Of a stretch of 35,761 nucleotides of DNA, positions 1 through 7,522 are shown in pieces. Source of the DNA: Nocardioides sp. Its GTDB lineage: Bacteria > Actinomycetota > Actinomycetes > Propionibacteriales > Nocardioidaceae. Within the stretch, counting starts at the first letter, position 1. Each line of letters opens with the position of its first letter. A model generated the notes under the pieces. It ran no database searches, was not told the origin of the DNA, and saw nothing but the letters and a program-made list of their open reading frames with translations. Position numbers and translations under genes: made by a program. Location: the NCBI RefSeq assembly GCF_004803405.1, contig NZ_SSXI01000230.1, positions 1 through 35,761 of the forward strand, written 5' to 3'.

Positions 1-574
1 CGGTCGGCATGCCGGAGGGCGGAGCCGAGGGTGGCGAGCTCCCCGGTCGCGGCCGCTTCACGACCGTCCGTTCCGGCACGGGCACGGACTCGGGCGTCGT
101 CACGGTTGCCGTCGCGGTCGCCCTCGCCGGAGCCGGTGCCCCGGAGGGCGATCCGAACGGCACCCAGCGCACACCCCCGCTACGGACCACGCCACCGGTC
201 AGCGGCAATGCCGGGCCCACCGGCGTCGAGCCCACCGGCATGACCTCGACGACCGCGCCGGGCACCAACGGTATGGACCTCTCCGTCCAGGTTGCGACAC
301 CCTCGCCGTCGACGGCGAAGCCGTCGACGCGCACCGTGAACGCCCCACGGACGACAACTCGCACCTCGGCGTCGACGACGGCCGCCGCGACGAAGTCCGG
401 CAGGCTGCTGAGAGTCCCGCGCGAGAGGACCTCGACGACCGTCAGCGGCGCGATGCCGCGCTCGGCGAGGTCGACCACGTCGGCGAGCCGGTCGGGGGTC
501 GTGAGGACCACTCCGTCCACCGTCACGAGGGTGGCGAGCTCACCCGCCAGATACCCCGCCGGATACGTGGTCAT
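1..574 (-). CDS. Partial hypothetical protein, possibly FHA-type, cut by window edge
   Basis: The minus-strand frame is open from an ATG at 574 to the window edge, giving about 191 residues without a stop. The ATG lies inside the TGA of the PP2C gene (an ATGA overlap), the usual sign of translational coupling. The start reads MTTYPAGYLAGELATL. The first 130 or so residues look like an alternating hydrophobic and acidic globular domain. They are followed by a Pro/Ala/Thr/Arg-rich linker. I see no catalytic motif. In actinobacteria PP2C phosphatase genes often sit beside FHA-domain genes whose FHA domain is C-terminal after such a linker. That makes an FHA protein a reasonable guess, but the diagnostic domain would lie outside the window. 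The gene is well supported; the function is not. Confidence 0.6.
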   Translation of the reverse strand, partial: MTTYPAGYLAGELATLVTVDGVVLTTPDRLADVVDLAERGIAPLTVVEVLSRGTLSSLPDFVAAAVVDAEVRVVVRGAFTVRVDGFAVDGEGVATWTERSIPLVPGAVVEVMPVGSTPVGPALPLTGGVVRSGGVRWVPFGSPSGAPAPARATATATVTTPESVPVPERTVVKRPRPGSSPPSAPPSGMPT

Positions 575-1386
575 CGCCGCGCCCCGGCCGTCGGCATCGT
601 GTTCTCCGCGGGCCGCTCGTCATCACCGGCGACGTCGACGACGACCACCGTCACGTTGTCGTGCCCGCCGGCCGAGACGGCTGCGCCCACCAGCGTGTGC
701 ACGGTCTGGGCCGGCGGTGCGTGCTCGGACAGGATGTGCGCGATGGCGGTCTCGGAGATCTCCGAGTGAAGTCCATCCGAGCACAGCAGCAACCGCGAGC
801 CGGGCTCGGCGGGCACGAGGGAGAAGTCTGCCTCCGAGTCCGTCAGCGCACCGATCGCGCGTGTGATCACGTGTCGCTCGGGATGCCCGAGCGCCTCGTC
901 GCGGGTGATCACTCCCGCGTCGATGAGCTCCTGGATCACCGAGTGGTCTTTGGAGATCTGGTCGAGCACCCCGTCGGCGTAGGAGTACGCCCGGGAGTCG
1001 CCGATGTTCGCGAGCAGCCAGTAGCCACGGCCGTCCTCGAGCACGTACGAGGCGGCGATCAGGGTCGAGCCGGGGGCCGAGGTGAACTCCGCGGCCAGCG
1101 CAGCCACGCTCCGCCGTGACGTCTCGATGGCGGCGTCCAGGTCCGAGGGATGCACCACGACCTGGCCACGCAGCGGGACGAAGGACTCCACGACCAGCCG
1201 GCTGGCCACGTCTCCCCGCGCGTGGCCGCCCATGCCGTCGGCGACGAGGAACACCGGAGGTGCGGCCAGACACGCGTCCTCGTTGAGCGATCGCACCTGA
1301 CCCGGGTGGGTCGCCGAAGCGAAGACGAGGTGCGCCGCGCCGTCCGGCGACAGCCACGAGCCGGCCGCCGTTGTCCTGGACTGCAC
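571..1386 (-). CDS. PP2C-family serine/threonine protein phosphatase
   Basis: This is a metal-dependent Ser/Thr phosphatase (PPM/PP2C, 271 residues), probably cytosolic, reversing Ser/Thr kinase signalling. The family motifs appear in order: the N-terminal RSLNEDACL, the metal-binding VADGMGGHARGD, NIGDSRAY, SKDHSVIQELIDAG, HVITRAIG, LLLCSDGLHSEIS and the C-terminal GGHDNVTVVVVD. All expected metal aspartates are visible. I chose the GTG at 1386 because GGGAG lies six bases upstream and the phosphatase fold begins soon after. An in-frame ATG at 1446 is possible, but it lengthens the protein into the FKBP promoter region. The next gene starts inside this stop codon. No transmembrane segment is present. 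No kinase gene is in the window, so the partner is unknown. Confidence 0.93.
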   Translation of the reverse strand: MQSRTTAAGSWLSPDGAAHLVFASATHPGQVRSLNEDACLAAPPVFLVADGMGGHARGDVASRLVVESFVPLRGQVVVHPSDLDAAIETSRRSVAALAAEFTSAPGSTLIAASYVLEDGRGYWLLANIGDSRAYSYADGVLDQISKDHSVIQELIDAGVITRDEALGHPERHVITRAIGALTDSEADFSLVPAEPGSRLLLCSDGLHSEISETAIAHILSEHAPPAQTVHTLVGAAVSAGGHDNVTVVVVDVAGDDERPAENTMPTAGARR

Positions 1387-1467
1387 CTTCGTCTCCCGAG
1401 CATGCCGATGTCCCACCCCCGGCGGTAGGACACTGGTGGGCACCATATCGCGCCGTAGGGTGGAGCC

Positions 1468-1839
1468 ATGACCGAGAAGCCCGAGATCGACTTCGTTGAC
1501 CCCACCCCGCCCACCGACCTCGTGGTCACCGACCTCACCGTCGGCGACGGCCCCGAAGCAGCCGCCGGCCACACCGTCTCGGTGCACTACGTCGGCGTGG
1601 CCCACTCCACCGGCGAGGAGTTCGACGCGTCGTACAACCGCGGCGCGCCGCTGCAGTTCAAGCTGGGCGTCGGCCAGGTCATCCAGGGTTGGGACACCGG
1701 CGTGCAGGGGATGAAGGTCGGCGGCCGCCGCCAGCTCGTCATCCCGCCCCACCTCGGCTACGGCGACCGCGGCGCCGGTGGCGTGATCAAGCCCGGCGAG
1801 ACTCTGGTCTTCGTCGTCGACCTGCTCGGGGTGAGCTAG
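1468..1839 (+). CDS. FKBP-type peptidyl-prolyl cis-trans isomerase
   Basis: This is a single-domain FKBP prolyl isomerase of 123 residues that catalyses cis-trans isomerisation of X-Pro bonds. After an acidic leader of about 20 residues the domain runs to the C terminus. It shows VSVHYVGVAHSTGEEFDASY, the active-site stretch VIQGWDTGVQGMKVGGRR, IPPHLGYGDRGAG and VFVVDLLGV, which are the expected FKBP signatures. There is no signal peptide or lipobox, so it is probably cytosolic. The ATG at 1468 has GGTGGAG directly upstream at short spacing. It is divergent from the PP2C gene across 81 bases that must hold both promoters. It is convergent with the S4-domain gene, with only 7 bases between the stop codons. 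Confidence 0.95.
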   Translation: MTEKPEIDFVDPTPPTDLVVTDLTVGDGPEAAAGHTVSVHYVGVAHSTGEEFDASYNRGAPLQFKLGVGQVIQGWDTGVQGMKVGGRRQLVIPPHLGYGDRGAGGVIKPGETLVFVVDLLGVS

Positions 1840-1846
1840 CGGCCCT

Positions 1847-2092
1847 TCACCAGGGCAGGTTGTCAGGGGCGTCCCCTGCGACGACACGTGCGGACTGGGC
1901 TGCCACCGAGACCACGTCGCCGGTCGTCAACTGACGTCCGCGGCGGGTCTCCGGCTCGCCGTTGACGCGCACCATCCCGCCTGCGAGCAGCGCCTTCGCG
2001 TCCGAGCCGGACTCGACGAGGTTCGCGAGCTTGAGGAACTGACCGAGCTTGATCGATCCGTCGGAGATCGGGACGTCCATGGGATCGGGCAT
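1847..2092 (-). CDS. S4-domain RNA-binding protein (YbcJ/YaaA type)
   Basis: This 81-residue protein is essentially one S4 RNA-binding domain. The pattern runs ISDGSIKLGQFLKLANLVES, then GSDAKALLAGGMVRVNGEPE, then TRRGRQLTTGDVV, matching the helix-loop-helix and strand order of small stand-alone S4 proteins. Such proteins bind structured RNA, often rRNA, but substrates are rarely known. It starts 18 bases after the DUF445 stop, in the same direction, so the two are probably cotranscribed. A second in-frame ATG at 2080 is possible. I prefer 2092 because GGCTGGA lies just upstream. Family assignment is firm; the cellular role is inferred only from the fold. Confidence 0.9.
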   Translation of the reverse strand: MPDPMDVPISDGSIKLGQFLKLANLVESGSDAKALLAGGMVRVNGEPETRRGRQLTTGDVVSVAAQSARVVAGDAPDNLPW

Positions 2093-2110
2093 GGGTCCAG
2101 CCTAGGGCCG

Positions 2111-3382
2111 TCAGTGCAGCGCGACGGACACGGCGTGGATCAGCAGGCCGACCAGCCCGCCGACGATCGTGCCGTTGATCCTGATGAACTGCAGGTCGCG
2201 GCCGACGTGGAGCTCGATGCGGCGCGCGGCCTCCTTGCCGTCCCACCGCTCGATGGTGTGGGTGATCACGGCAGTCAGCTCGGCGCCGTACCTGTCGACG
2301 GCGAAGACCGCGGCGTCCGCGGCCGCCTTGTCGAGGCGGTCGCGCAGCGCCCCGTCGGACCGCAGTCGAGCGGAACCGGACTCGACCTCGACGAGCAGAC
2401 GGCGTCGTACGGCGCCGTGGGGGTCGCCCAGCGAGGTCAGCAGCGCCTTGCGCAGGGCGTTCCAGAGCGAGATCGCGGTCGCGATCACCGCGGGATGGTC
2501 GAGCACGCGCTCCTTGAGGCGCTCTGCGCGCTGCTGGGTCGCCGGGTTGTCGAGCAGATCCGCGGAGAGCTGGCCGAGCATCGAGTCCAGCGCCTTGCGG
2601 GCGCGGTGCTCCTGGTTGCCTCGGATCTCGGCGATCCAGCGCACCATCTCGAGGTGGAGCCTGTTGATGACGTAGGTGTTGACACTCTCCGGAGCCCACC
2701 ACGGGGCCCGCTCCCCCAGGACCTCGCGCACCGTCTCGGGGTTGGCGACCAGCCAGTCGTGCATCTCCTCGAGCATGAGGTCGACCAGGCCGTGGTGAAG
2801 GTCGTCACGGAGCGCCTCGGCGAGCAGCCCGCCCAGCAGCGGCGCGATCGACTCCTCACGGAACCGCGGCACCAGCGCCTCGGTGACCAGGGACTCGATG
2901 TGGTCCTCGCGGACCTTGCTCAGGCCCAGCGCCGCGATCTCGGCGACCTCGTTGACGACCCGTTCGGCGTTGGCGGGCTCAGCGAGCCAGTCCGCGACGC
3001 GCTGCGCGACCCCGACCCCGAGGACCCGCTCGCGGATGATGTCCTCCTGCAGGAAGTTCTCCCCGACGAACTCCTCGAGGCCCTTGCCGAGGTCGTCCTT
3101 GCGCTTGGGGATCAGCGCCGTGTGCGGGATGGGCAGGCCCAGAGGGTGCTTGAACAGCGCGGTGACCGCGAACCAGTCGGCGATCGCGCCCACCATGGAG
3201 GCCTCGGCGCCGGCGTTGACATATCCCAGGACACCATCGTCCTGACCGAGCGTCGCGCCGTAGACCGCCGCGGCGAGGAGCAGCAGCGAGACCGCGACGG
3301 TTCGCATCCGCCGCAGGGCACTGCGGCGATGGGCGTCGGCTGAGGGGTCGGTCGTGATGAGGGGGCCGGTCACGACCGTCAT
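2111..3382 (-). CDS. DUF445 family membrane protein
   Basis: This protein of about 423 residues matches DUF445 (YheB/YjiN type), an uncharacterised membrane family. There is an N-terminal membrane segment (RTVAVSLLLLAAAVYGATLG). The family hallmark follows: GAEASMVGAIADWFAVTALF, then HPLGLPIPHTALIPKRKDDL. A long, charged, mostly helical middle follows, and a C-terminal membrane helix (TIVGGLVGLLIHAVSVAL) ends the protein. The start is ambiguous. The ATG at 3382 touches the Shine-Dalgarno GGAAGG, whereas a GTG at 3373 lies nine bases from it and may be the real start. A strong terminator-like hairpin ends only a few bases upstream, so expression may be attenuated. The S4 gene follows in the same direction. 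No function is known for the family that I would assert here. Confidence 0.9.
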   Translation of the reverse strand: MTVVTGPLITTDPSADAHRRSALRRMRTVAVSLLLLAAAVYGATLGQDDGVLGYVNAGAEASMVGAIADWFAVTALFKHPLGLPIPHTALIPKRKDDLGKGLEEFVGENFLQEDIIRERVLGVGVAQRVADWLAEPANAERVVNEVAEIAALGLSKVREDHIESLVTEALVPRFREESIAPLLGGLLAEALRDDLHHGLVDLMLEEMHDWLVANPETVREVLGERAPWWAPESVNTYVINRLHLEMVRWIAEIRGNQEHRARKALDSMLGQLSADLLDNPATQQRAERLKERVLDHPAVIATAISLWNALRKALLTSLGDPHGAVRRRLLVEVESGSARLRSDGALRDRLDKAAADAAVFAVDRYGAELTAVITHTIERWDGKEAARRIELHVGRDLQFIRINGTIVGGLVGLLIHAVSVALH

Positions 3383-3388
3383 CCTTCC

Positions 3389-3430
3389 GCAAAAGCAAAG
3401 GCGGCCCCGGATCATGGATCCGGGACCGCC
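3389..3430 (-). terminator. Hairpin plus T-tract before DUF445 gene (terminator or attenuator)
   Basis: A 14-bp stem (arms 3400-3413 and 3417-3430, one mismatch) with a 3-base ATG loop is followed on the minus strand by TTTGCTTTT. This is a textbook intrinsic terminator for transcripts coming from the reductase side. The T-tract ends about two bases before the GGAAGG ribosome binding site of the DUF445 gene. There is no room for a promoter between them, so DUF445 transcripts must read through it or be leaderless. Confidence 0.75.
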
Positions 3431-3495
3431 CGACGCGCCGCGAGACCCCCCAGTCACCGCAGCACGCCGACCATGTGGCCACCGGTCGAGCCGGC

Positions 3496-3509
3496 GGCCA
3501 CCGGTGGCC
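3496..3509. repeat. 14-bp perfect palindrome GGCCACCGGTGGCC
   Basis: The palindrome GGCCACCGGTGGCC lies in the leader region between the reductase pseudogene and the DUF445 gene. A partial copy (GGCCACCGGT) starts near 3478. It may be an operator near the predicted transcription start or simply a GC-rich repeat. There is no direct evidence of function. Confidence 0.45.
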
Positions 3510-3513
3510 TTGT

Positions 3514-3541
3514 GTGATATTCAACGAATCATATCGGCCAA
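3514..3541 (-). promoter_or_regulatory. Candidate promoter for DUF445 gene
   Basis: On the minus strand TTGGCC and TATCAC are separated by 16 bases in a locally AT-rich stretch. This is an acceptable but not strong housekeeping promoter. It would place the transcript start about 125 bases before the DUF445 start and upstream of the terminator-like hairpin. It is inferred from sequence pattern alone. Confidence 0.35.
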
Positions 3542-3588
3542 GGTTCCGGATATCCGTGATGTCTTGTCACGGAAATCTCGGGCAGCGG

Positions 3589-3604
3589 TGTGAGCCGCGT
3601 CACA
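3589..3604. promoter_or_regulatory. CRP/GlxR-like binding site
   Basis: The sequence TGTGAGCCGCGTCACA matches the CRP-family consensus TGTGA-N6-TCACA in all ten conserved positions. It lies between the stop of the reductase pseudogene (3645) and the DUF445 gene, roughly 90 bases upstream of the candidate transcription start. GlxR/Crp regulators of actinobacteria use this consensus. Binding is not shown here. Confidence 0.5.
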
Positions 3605-3644
3605 TCGGCGAGCGCGGCCGACAGTCGCGCCCCGAAGCCAGCAG

Positions 3645-4398
3645 TTACTGTCGCGCGAGCCACTCCGCGAAGGACTCGGTGCCGAGCATCGCGCCCTCGC
3701 CGGGGAGCAGTCCACCGTCGGCGATCTGCCGTGCGGCCCTGCCCATCATCGGCACCGGGACGACGACAGCACGCCGTCCCCCGGCGGCGCACCACTCGTC
3801 TCACCATGTCATCCATCCGCTCCTGCCTCGGCCCGCCGAGATCAGCGGCCAGGCCGCGTGGCTCTCCGAGCGCCAGGTCGACCAGTGCCCCCGCGACCTC
3901 GCGCGCTGCGACCGGCTGGGTGAGCATCTTCGGCGCCATCGCGAACGGTCCCGGGCTGCGCTCGACGATCTGCTCCGCGAACTCGTGGAACTGCGTCGCT
4001 CGCAGCACCGTCCACGGCACCGTCCCGGCCGCGATCAGCTCCTCCTGGCGGCGCTTGCCGAGGTAGTACGGCAGGTCCACTCGGTCGCAGCCGACGATCG
4101 ACAGCGCCACGTGGTGGCGCACACCCGCCCGCTCACCGGCGGCCAGCAGGTTCGAGGTGGCGGGCGCGAAGAAGGCGACCGACTTCTTGCCGCTCAGCGT
4201 CTGCACGTTGCTCGTGTCGATCACCGCGTCGACACCGTCCATGGCCGCGTCCAGGCCCTCACCGGTGGTCACGTCCACCCCCGCGGCGCGGGAGATCACC
4301 ACCGTGGTGGCACCCGCCTCTTGGAGCGAGACGACCACGTGGCGTCCGACCACTCCGGTGCCGCCGGCGACAGCGACCCTCCGACCTTCTGCACGCAC
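3645..4398 (-). pseudogene. NmrA-like NAD(P)-binding reductase, apparent frameshift
   Basis: The N-terminal two thirds is a clear atypical SDR/NmrA-type NAD(P)-binding protein. It has the Rossmann motif VAVAGGTGVVGRH, then GVRHHVALSIVGCDRV, YYLGKRRQEELI and PWTVLRATQFHEFA. After MDDMVRRVVRRRG the reading frame turns into Arg/Cys-rich nonsense and runs on to 3529. Removing one base from the run of five C (plus strand) at 3778-3782 restores a typical family ending, VPMMGRAARQIADGGLLPG followed by ESFAEWLARQ, then a TAA at 3645-3647. The restored length is 250 residues, normal for the family. The GTG start at 4398 is nine bases past the helicase stop. Either the gene is broken or the run is a sequencing error. 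The substrate is unknown. Confidence 0.8.
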
Positions 4399-4407
4399 GG
4401 CGTCAGG

Positions 4408-6546
4408 CTACCCGCGCGCCTCGAGCGCCGCAGTCAGCAGCGCGACCAGCGCCTCGGTCTGCAGGTCGATCGCGGCCCCCTCGACCTCCTCGCCGGCACC
4501 GTCGAGAGCCCGGGCGGCGAGCCCGGCCTTCTTGTCGATGAGCTCGGCGATGCGGACGTCCAGCGTCTGCGTGGCGATCACCCGCCATGCGGTCACCGGC
4601 TCCGCCTGCCCGATCCGGTGCACCCGGTCGATCGCCTGGGTCTGCTCGGCGTCCGTCCAGGACAGCTCCGCGAGCACCAGGTTGGAGGCCACCTGCAGGT
4701 TGAGCCCGACGCCGGCGGCGGTCAGCGAGCAGACGGCGACATGGACCTCGGGGTCGCTGACGAAGGCGTCGATCTGCTTCTGACGCACCGTCGAGGTCTG
4801 GTCGCCGCGCACGGAGCTGTACCTGATGCCCCGCTCCGCGAAGGTCTGCTCGGCGATGTCCATCACGTCGATGTGCTTGGCGAAGAAGACGACCTTGCCG
4901 ACGTTGCGCGCGAGCTGCGCGGTGTAGTCGGCCGCGAGCCCCGCCTTGGCCTGGCCGATCCGGCGGAGCATGCCGAAGACGTTCTCGCCGGTCTTGGTCG
5001 ACGTGTCCTCCCGCTCCCAGGTCGCGACGCGACGCACGAGCTCGTGGTCGATGCCCTCCACCACGGCGCCGCTGCGACGCGTGGACAGCGCGGCGTCGTA
5101 CCGCTCCACCATGCGGCGCGCGAGCTCCTGCTCCGCCCGGCGGATCGACCGTCCGGCCTCGCCCTCGAGCTCGACGGGCATGTCGGCGATGCGGCGGGCA
5201 GGGATGTCGGCGGCGACGTCGATCTTGCGACGGCGCACGATGCCCTGCTCGACCACAGCGCGACGTGCTGCGGGGTAGAAGCCGGGGTCGGCCGGAGTGA
5301 GTGCGACCTCCTCCAGCGACTCCATCAGCTCGCCCTGCGGCACCACCGCGTCGATCCAGCCGAGGAACTGCCAGATCGCACGGAAGTCCTCGATGTCGTT
5401 GATCAGGGGGGTGCCGGTCAGCGCCATCAGGAGGGGTCGGGCGATCCGCTCACGGATCTTCGCGGAGAGGTGCAGGACGTTCTGCGACCGCTGCGACGCC
5501 TTGTTCTTGATGTAGTGGGCCTCGTCGACGATCATCCCGCGCAGACCGTGCTGGGCCAGCCAGCCCGTGTGCCGGTCGAGGATCTCGTAGTTGACGATGA
5601 TGACGTCGGCGAAGCCGTCCACGTCCTCGCCGTCCCCATGCACGACCGTGGCGCGCCGGTTGGGTGTCCAGAGCTCCACCTCCCGCGCCCAGTTCGTCTT
5701 CACGACGTTGGGCACGACGGCGAGCAGCGGGAACGCGCCGGCAGCCTCCGCGGCCAGGAGCGCCTGGGCCGTCTTGCCCAGTCCGGGCTCGTCCGCGAGC
5801 AGGAAGGTGCGGTGGCCGGAGGCAGCGGCCGCGACGAGCTGCGCCTGGTGCGGCATCAGCTCGCGGCCGACCGGAGCACCGTGGCGACCGGTCAGCTCGG
5901 TGAGGCTGTCGGCGTCGGGCAGCGGCATGCAGGCGGGCGCGTCCGGCGCGGCACGCTCGAACGAGCGGAACAACGGCTCGAGCAGCTCCCAGCCGGCGAG
6001 GCGCCGCGGGCGCACCTGAGCGCGGGCATGGGAGAAGTCGGGCACCAGGAACGGGTTCGACAGCTGGCGGGCCTGCACGGAGAGCGGGATCCGGCGCTCC
6101 AGCTGCGTCGACTCGTCCTCCTCGACCTCCGGCTCCGGCTCCGGCTCGGGCTCGTCGACGCCGGCCTTGCGCAGCAGCTCGCGACGCATCGCCTTGGCAG
6201 ACTCGGAGACCACAGCGTTCTCGTCGAGCAGCGTGAACAGCGTCGAGTCGCGAGCCGCGGTCTGGGCGAGGATCGTCGCGATGCCGTCGAGCCGCTTGAG
6301 CTCCTCGCTCCGCTTGCTGTCGGAGAGCGACTCGTCGGCCTTCACCCGTGCCCGCTCCTCGCGGGCAAGGAGGGCGACGACCTGGAACTTGGCGCGCACT
6401 TCGGGCATGGCCGATCGGCGGGCGACCGCCGCCTCGACCTCGCGTACGGCGCGCGCGAGCTGAGGGATGATCCCCTCCTCGTTCCGACGCTGACGCGCCG
6501 GCTGAGTACGGCGCTGCTGCGTCGTACCCCGTTGGCCTCGAGCCAC
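4408..6546 (-). CDS. SNF2-family DEAD/DEAH helicase, SMARCAL1-like
   Basis: This 712-residue protein is an ATP-dependent superfamily 2 helicase/translocase of the SNF2 group. The core shows LADEPGLGKTAQ (Walker A, Lys258), DEAHYIKNK (motif II, 341-344), ALTGTPLIND (motif III), SLTAAGVGLNLQVA (motif V) and QAIDRVHRIGQ (motif VI). The Gln-rich last motif is typical of SMARCAL1/ZRANB3-like proteins, which remodel forked or annealed DNA; the bacterial substrate is not known. Residues 1-130 are basic and helical. They are followed by an acidic linker with a repeated Glu-Pro run (about 132-139) encoded by short tandem repeats. The GTG start has GGAAGGA five bases upstream. The reductase pseudogene follows after nine bases. 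No nuclease domain is visible. Confidence 0.93.
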   Translation of the reverse strand: MARGQRGTTQQRRTQPARQRRNEEGIIPQLARAVREVEAAVARRSAMPEVRAKFQVVALLAREERARVKADESLSDSKRSEELKRLDGIATILAQTAARDSTLFTLLDENAVVSESAKAMRRELLRKAGVDEPEPEPEPEVEEDESTQLERRIPLSVQARQLSNPFLVPDFSHARAQVRPRRLAGWELLEPLFRSFERAAPDAPACMPLPDADSLTELTGRHGAPVGRELMPHQAQLVAAAASGHRTFLLADEPGLGKTAQALLAAEAAGAFPLLAVVPNVVKTNWAREVELWTPNRRATVVHGDGEDVDGFADVIIVNYEILDRHTGWLAQHGLRGMIVDEAHYIKNKASQRSQNVLHLSAKIRERIARPLLMALTGTPLINDIEDFRAIWQFLGWIDAVVPQGELMESLEEVALTPADPGFYPAARRAVVEQGIVRRRKIDVAADIPARRIADMPVELEGEAGRSIRRAEQELARRMVERYDAALSTRRSGAVVEGIDHELVRRVATWEREDTSTKTGENVFGMLRRIGQAKAGLAADYTAQLARNVGKVVFFAKHIDVMDIAEQTFAERGIRYSSVRGDQTSTVRQKQIDAFVSDPEVHVAVCSLTAAGVGLNLQVASNLVLAELSWTDAEQTQAIDRVHRIGQAEPVTAWRVIATQTLDVRIAELIDKKAGLAARALDGAGEEVEGAAIDLQTEALVALLTAALEARG

Positions 6547-6786
6547 AGGTGTCCTTCCGATGCGGACGGATCCGCAGAGTTCGCCGGCGGCTCGCGCTGC
6601 TGCGGGAGGGCGCCGATCGGGTGCTCCTCGCCAGGAGAGACGTCCTGGGGCGGCATCCCGGCGGTGGTCTCCACATTAGCGCACGGCCGTGCCGGCCGTC
6701 CGGCGAGTGCCGATGCCGGACTCACAGGGTCCTGCCAGGTGCGGCGAAGGCCATGCCAAGAACCGCCGGCGATGGTGAGGGTCGAG

Positions 6787-6805
6787 GGTCCGCACACCGC
6801 GGACC
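6787..6805. repeat. Inverted repeat in leader of the exported repeat protein gene
   Basis: GGTCCGC and GCGGACC flank five bases, immediately before the GAGAGGAG ribosome binding site of the following gene. It could be a small leader hairpin or an operator. The rest of the 275-base divergent gap between the helicase and this gene shows no clear promoter hexamers. Confidence 0.4.
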
Positions 6806-6821
6806 ACGAGAGGAGCAAGAC

Positions 6822-7379
6822 GTGACCAAGCACCGCATGAGGGCCGCTGCCCTGTTGGCCGCCGGCGCCGTCGCCGGCGGCGCGACCGCTGTGTCCCTGT
6901 CCGCCAACGCCGTGGAGGGCGAGGACAGCACCACCGGAGCGGCAAGCGCCGAGGCCCGTCCGGGTGGGGACCACGGTGGCCCGGGAGGACACGGCCGAGG
7001 ATTCGGCGCCGACACCGCCGAGCTGGCCGAGTCGCTCGGCGTCACCGAGGAGAAGCTCGAGGCCGCCCTCGAGGCGGTGCGCAAGGACCTGGCTCCCGAC
7101 GAGAAGCCTGCCGACGGCGAGGAGCGGACTCCGCCGACCGAGGAGGATCGGGCGGCGCGCACGGCGGCATTCGCCAAGGCGCTGGCCGACGAGCTCGGCA
7201 TCGCGGAGAGCAAGGTGACGGCCGCCCTCGAGTCGATCCGGTCGGCCGACGCCGCCGAACGCCGCACCGAGCTCGGCGAGCGGCTCGACCAGGCGATCGA
7301 GGACGGGAAGCTCACCGCTGCGGACAAGACGTCCGTCCTCAAGGCCTACGACGCCGGGGTGCTCGGCGGGCCTCGCTGA
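6822..7379 (+). CDS. Exported helical-repeat protein of unknown function
   Basis: This 185-residue protein begins with a secretion signal (MTKHRMRAAALLAAGAVAGG followed by Ala/Val/Ser). A Gly/His-rich linker (GGDHGGPGGHGRGFG) and two similar amphipathic helical units follow: AESLGVTEEKLEAALEAVR and ADELGIAESKVTAALESIR. They are separated by an acidic, Pro-containing spacer. A helical C terminus ends LKAYDAGVLGGPR. It is probably secreted or cell-surface. I do not recognise a catalytic site. Small exported proteins with this LGV-x4-L-x-AL repeat are common in actinobacteria and uncharacterised. The GTG at 6822 has GAGAGGAG six bases upstream, which decides the start over longer in-frame choices. 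It appears to be transcribed alone. Confidence 0.8.
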   Translation: MTKHRMRAAALLAAGAVAGGATAVSLSANAVEGEDSTTGAASAEARPGGDHGGPGGHGRGFGADTAELAESLGVTEEKLEAALEAVRKDLAPDEKPADGEERTPPTEEDRAARTAAFAKALADELGIAESKVTAALESIRSADAAERRTELGERLDQAIEDGKLTAADKTSVLKAYDAGVLGGPR

Positions 7380-7387
7380 GCAGATGC

Positions 7388-7453
7388 GCCGGTTCGCGCC
7401 GCGAACTTCGCCGGTTCGTGGCGCGAACTGCGCCCCTTCGTGGGACGAGGTGA
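7388..7453. repeat. Three 22-bp tandem repeats with inverted-repeat cores upstream of HxlR gene
   Basis: Units begin at 7388, 7410 and 7432. The first two share a GCCGGTTCG start and a GCGAACT end and contain inverted repeats: GTTCGCGCCGCGAAC at 7392-7406 and GTTCGTGGCGCGAAC at 7414-7428. The third unit is degenerate (GCCCCTTCGTGGGACGAGG). A period of 22 bp is about two helical turns, the pattern expected for adjacent dimers on one face of DNA. They lie 70-135 bp before the HxlR-family start, so autoregulation is plausible. Confidence 0.6.
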
Positions 7454-7522
7454 GCCGATCGGTCCAGATTCGCTACCTGCAAATGTCTTCCGGCCCGAGG
7501 TCCGCACAGGGACCATGGGTCG

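Noticed and set aside
2114..3343. Plus-strand open frame of about 409 codons opposite DUF445
   Set aside because: It is a shadow of the DUF445 gene with no ribosome binding site, domain or codon bias of its own.
6120..6150. Short tandem repeat (Glu-Pro codons) as a phase-variation tract
   Set aside because: The unit is six bases, so slippage keeps the frame. It only changes the linker length in the helicase.
3475..6825. Very long plus-strand open frame (1116 codons) opposite the helicase
   Set aside because: It lies antisense to a well-motifed SNF2 helicase and its sequence is Arg/Gly/His/Leu-rich without domains. This is the usual shadow frame of GC-rich DNA.
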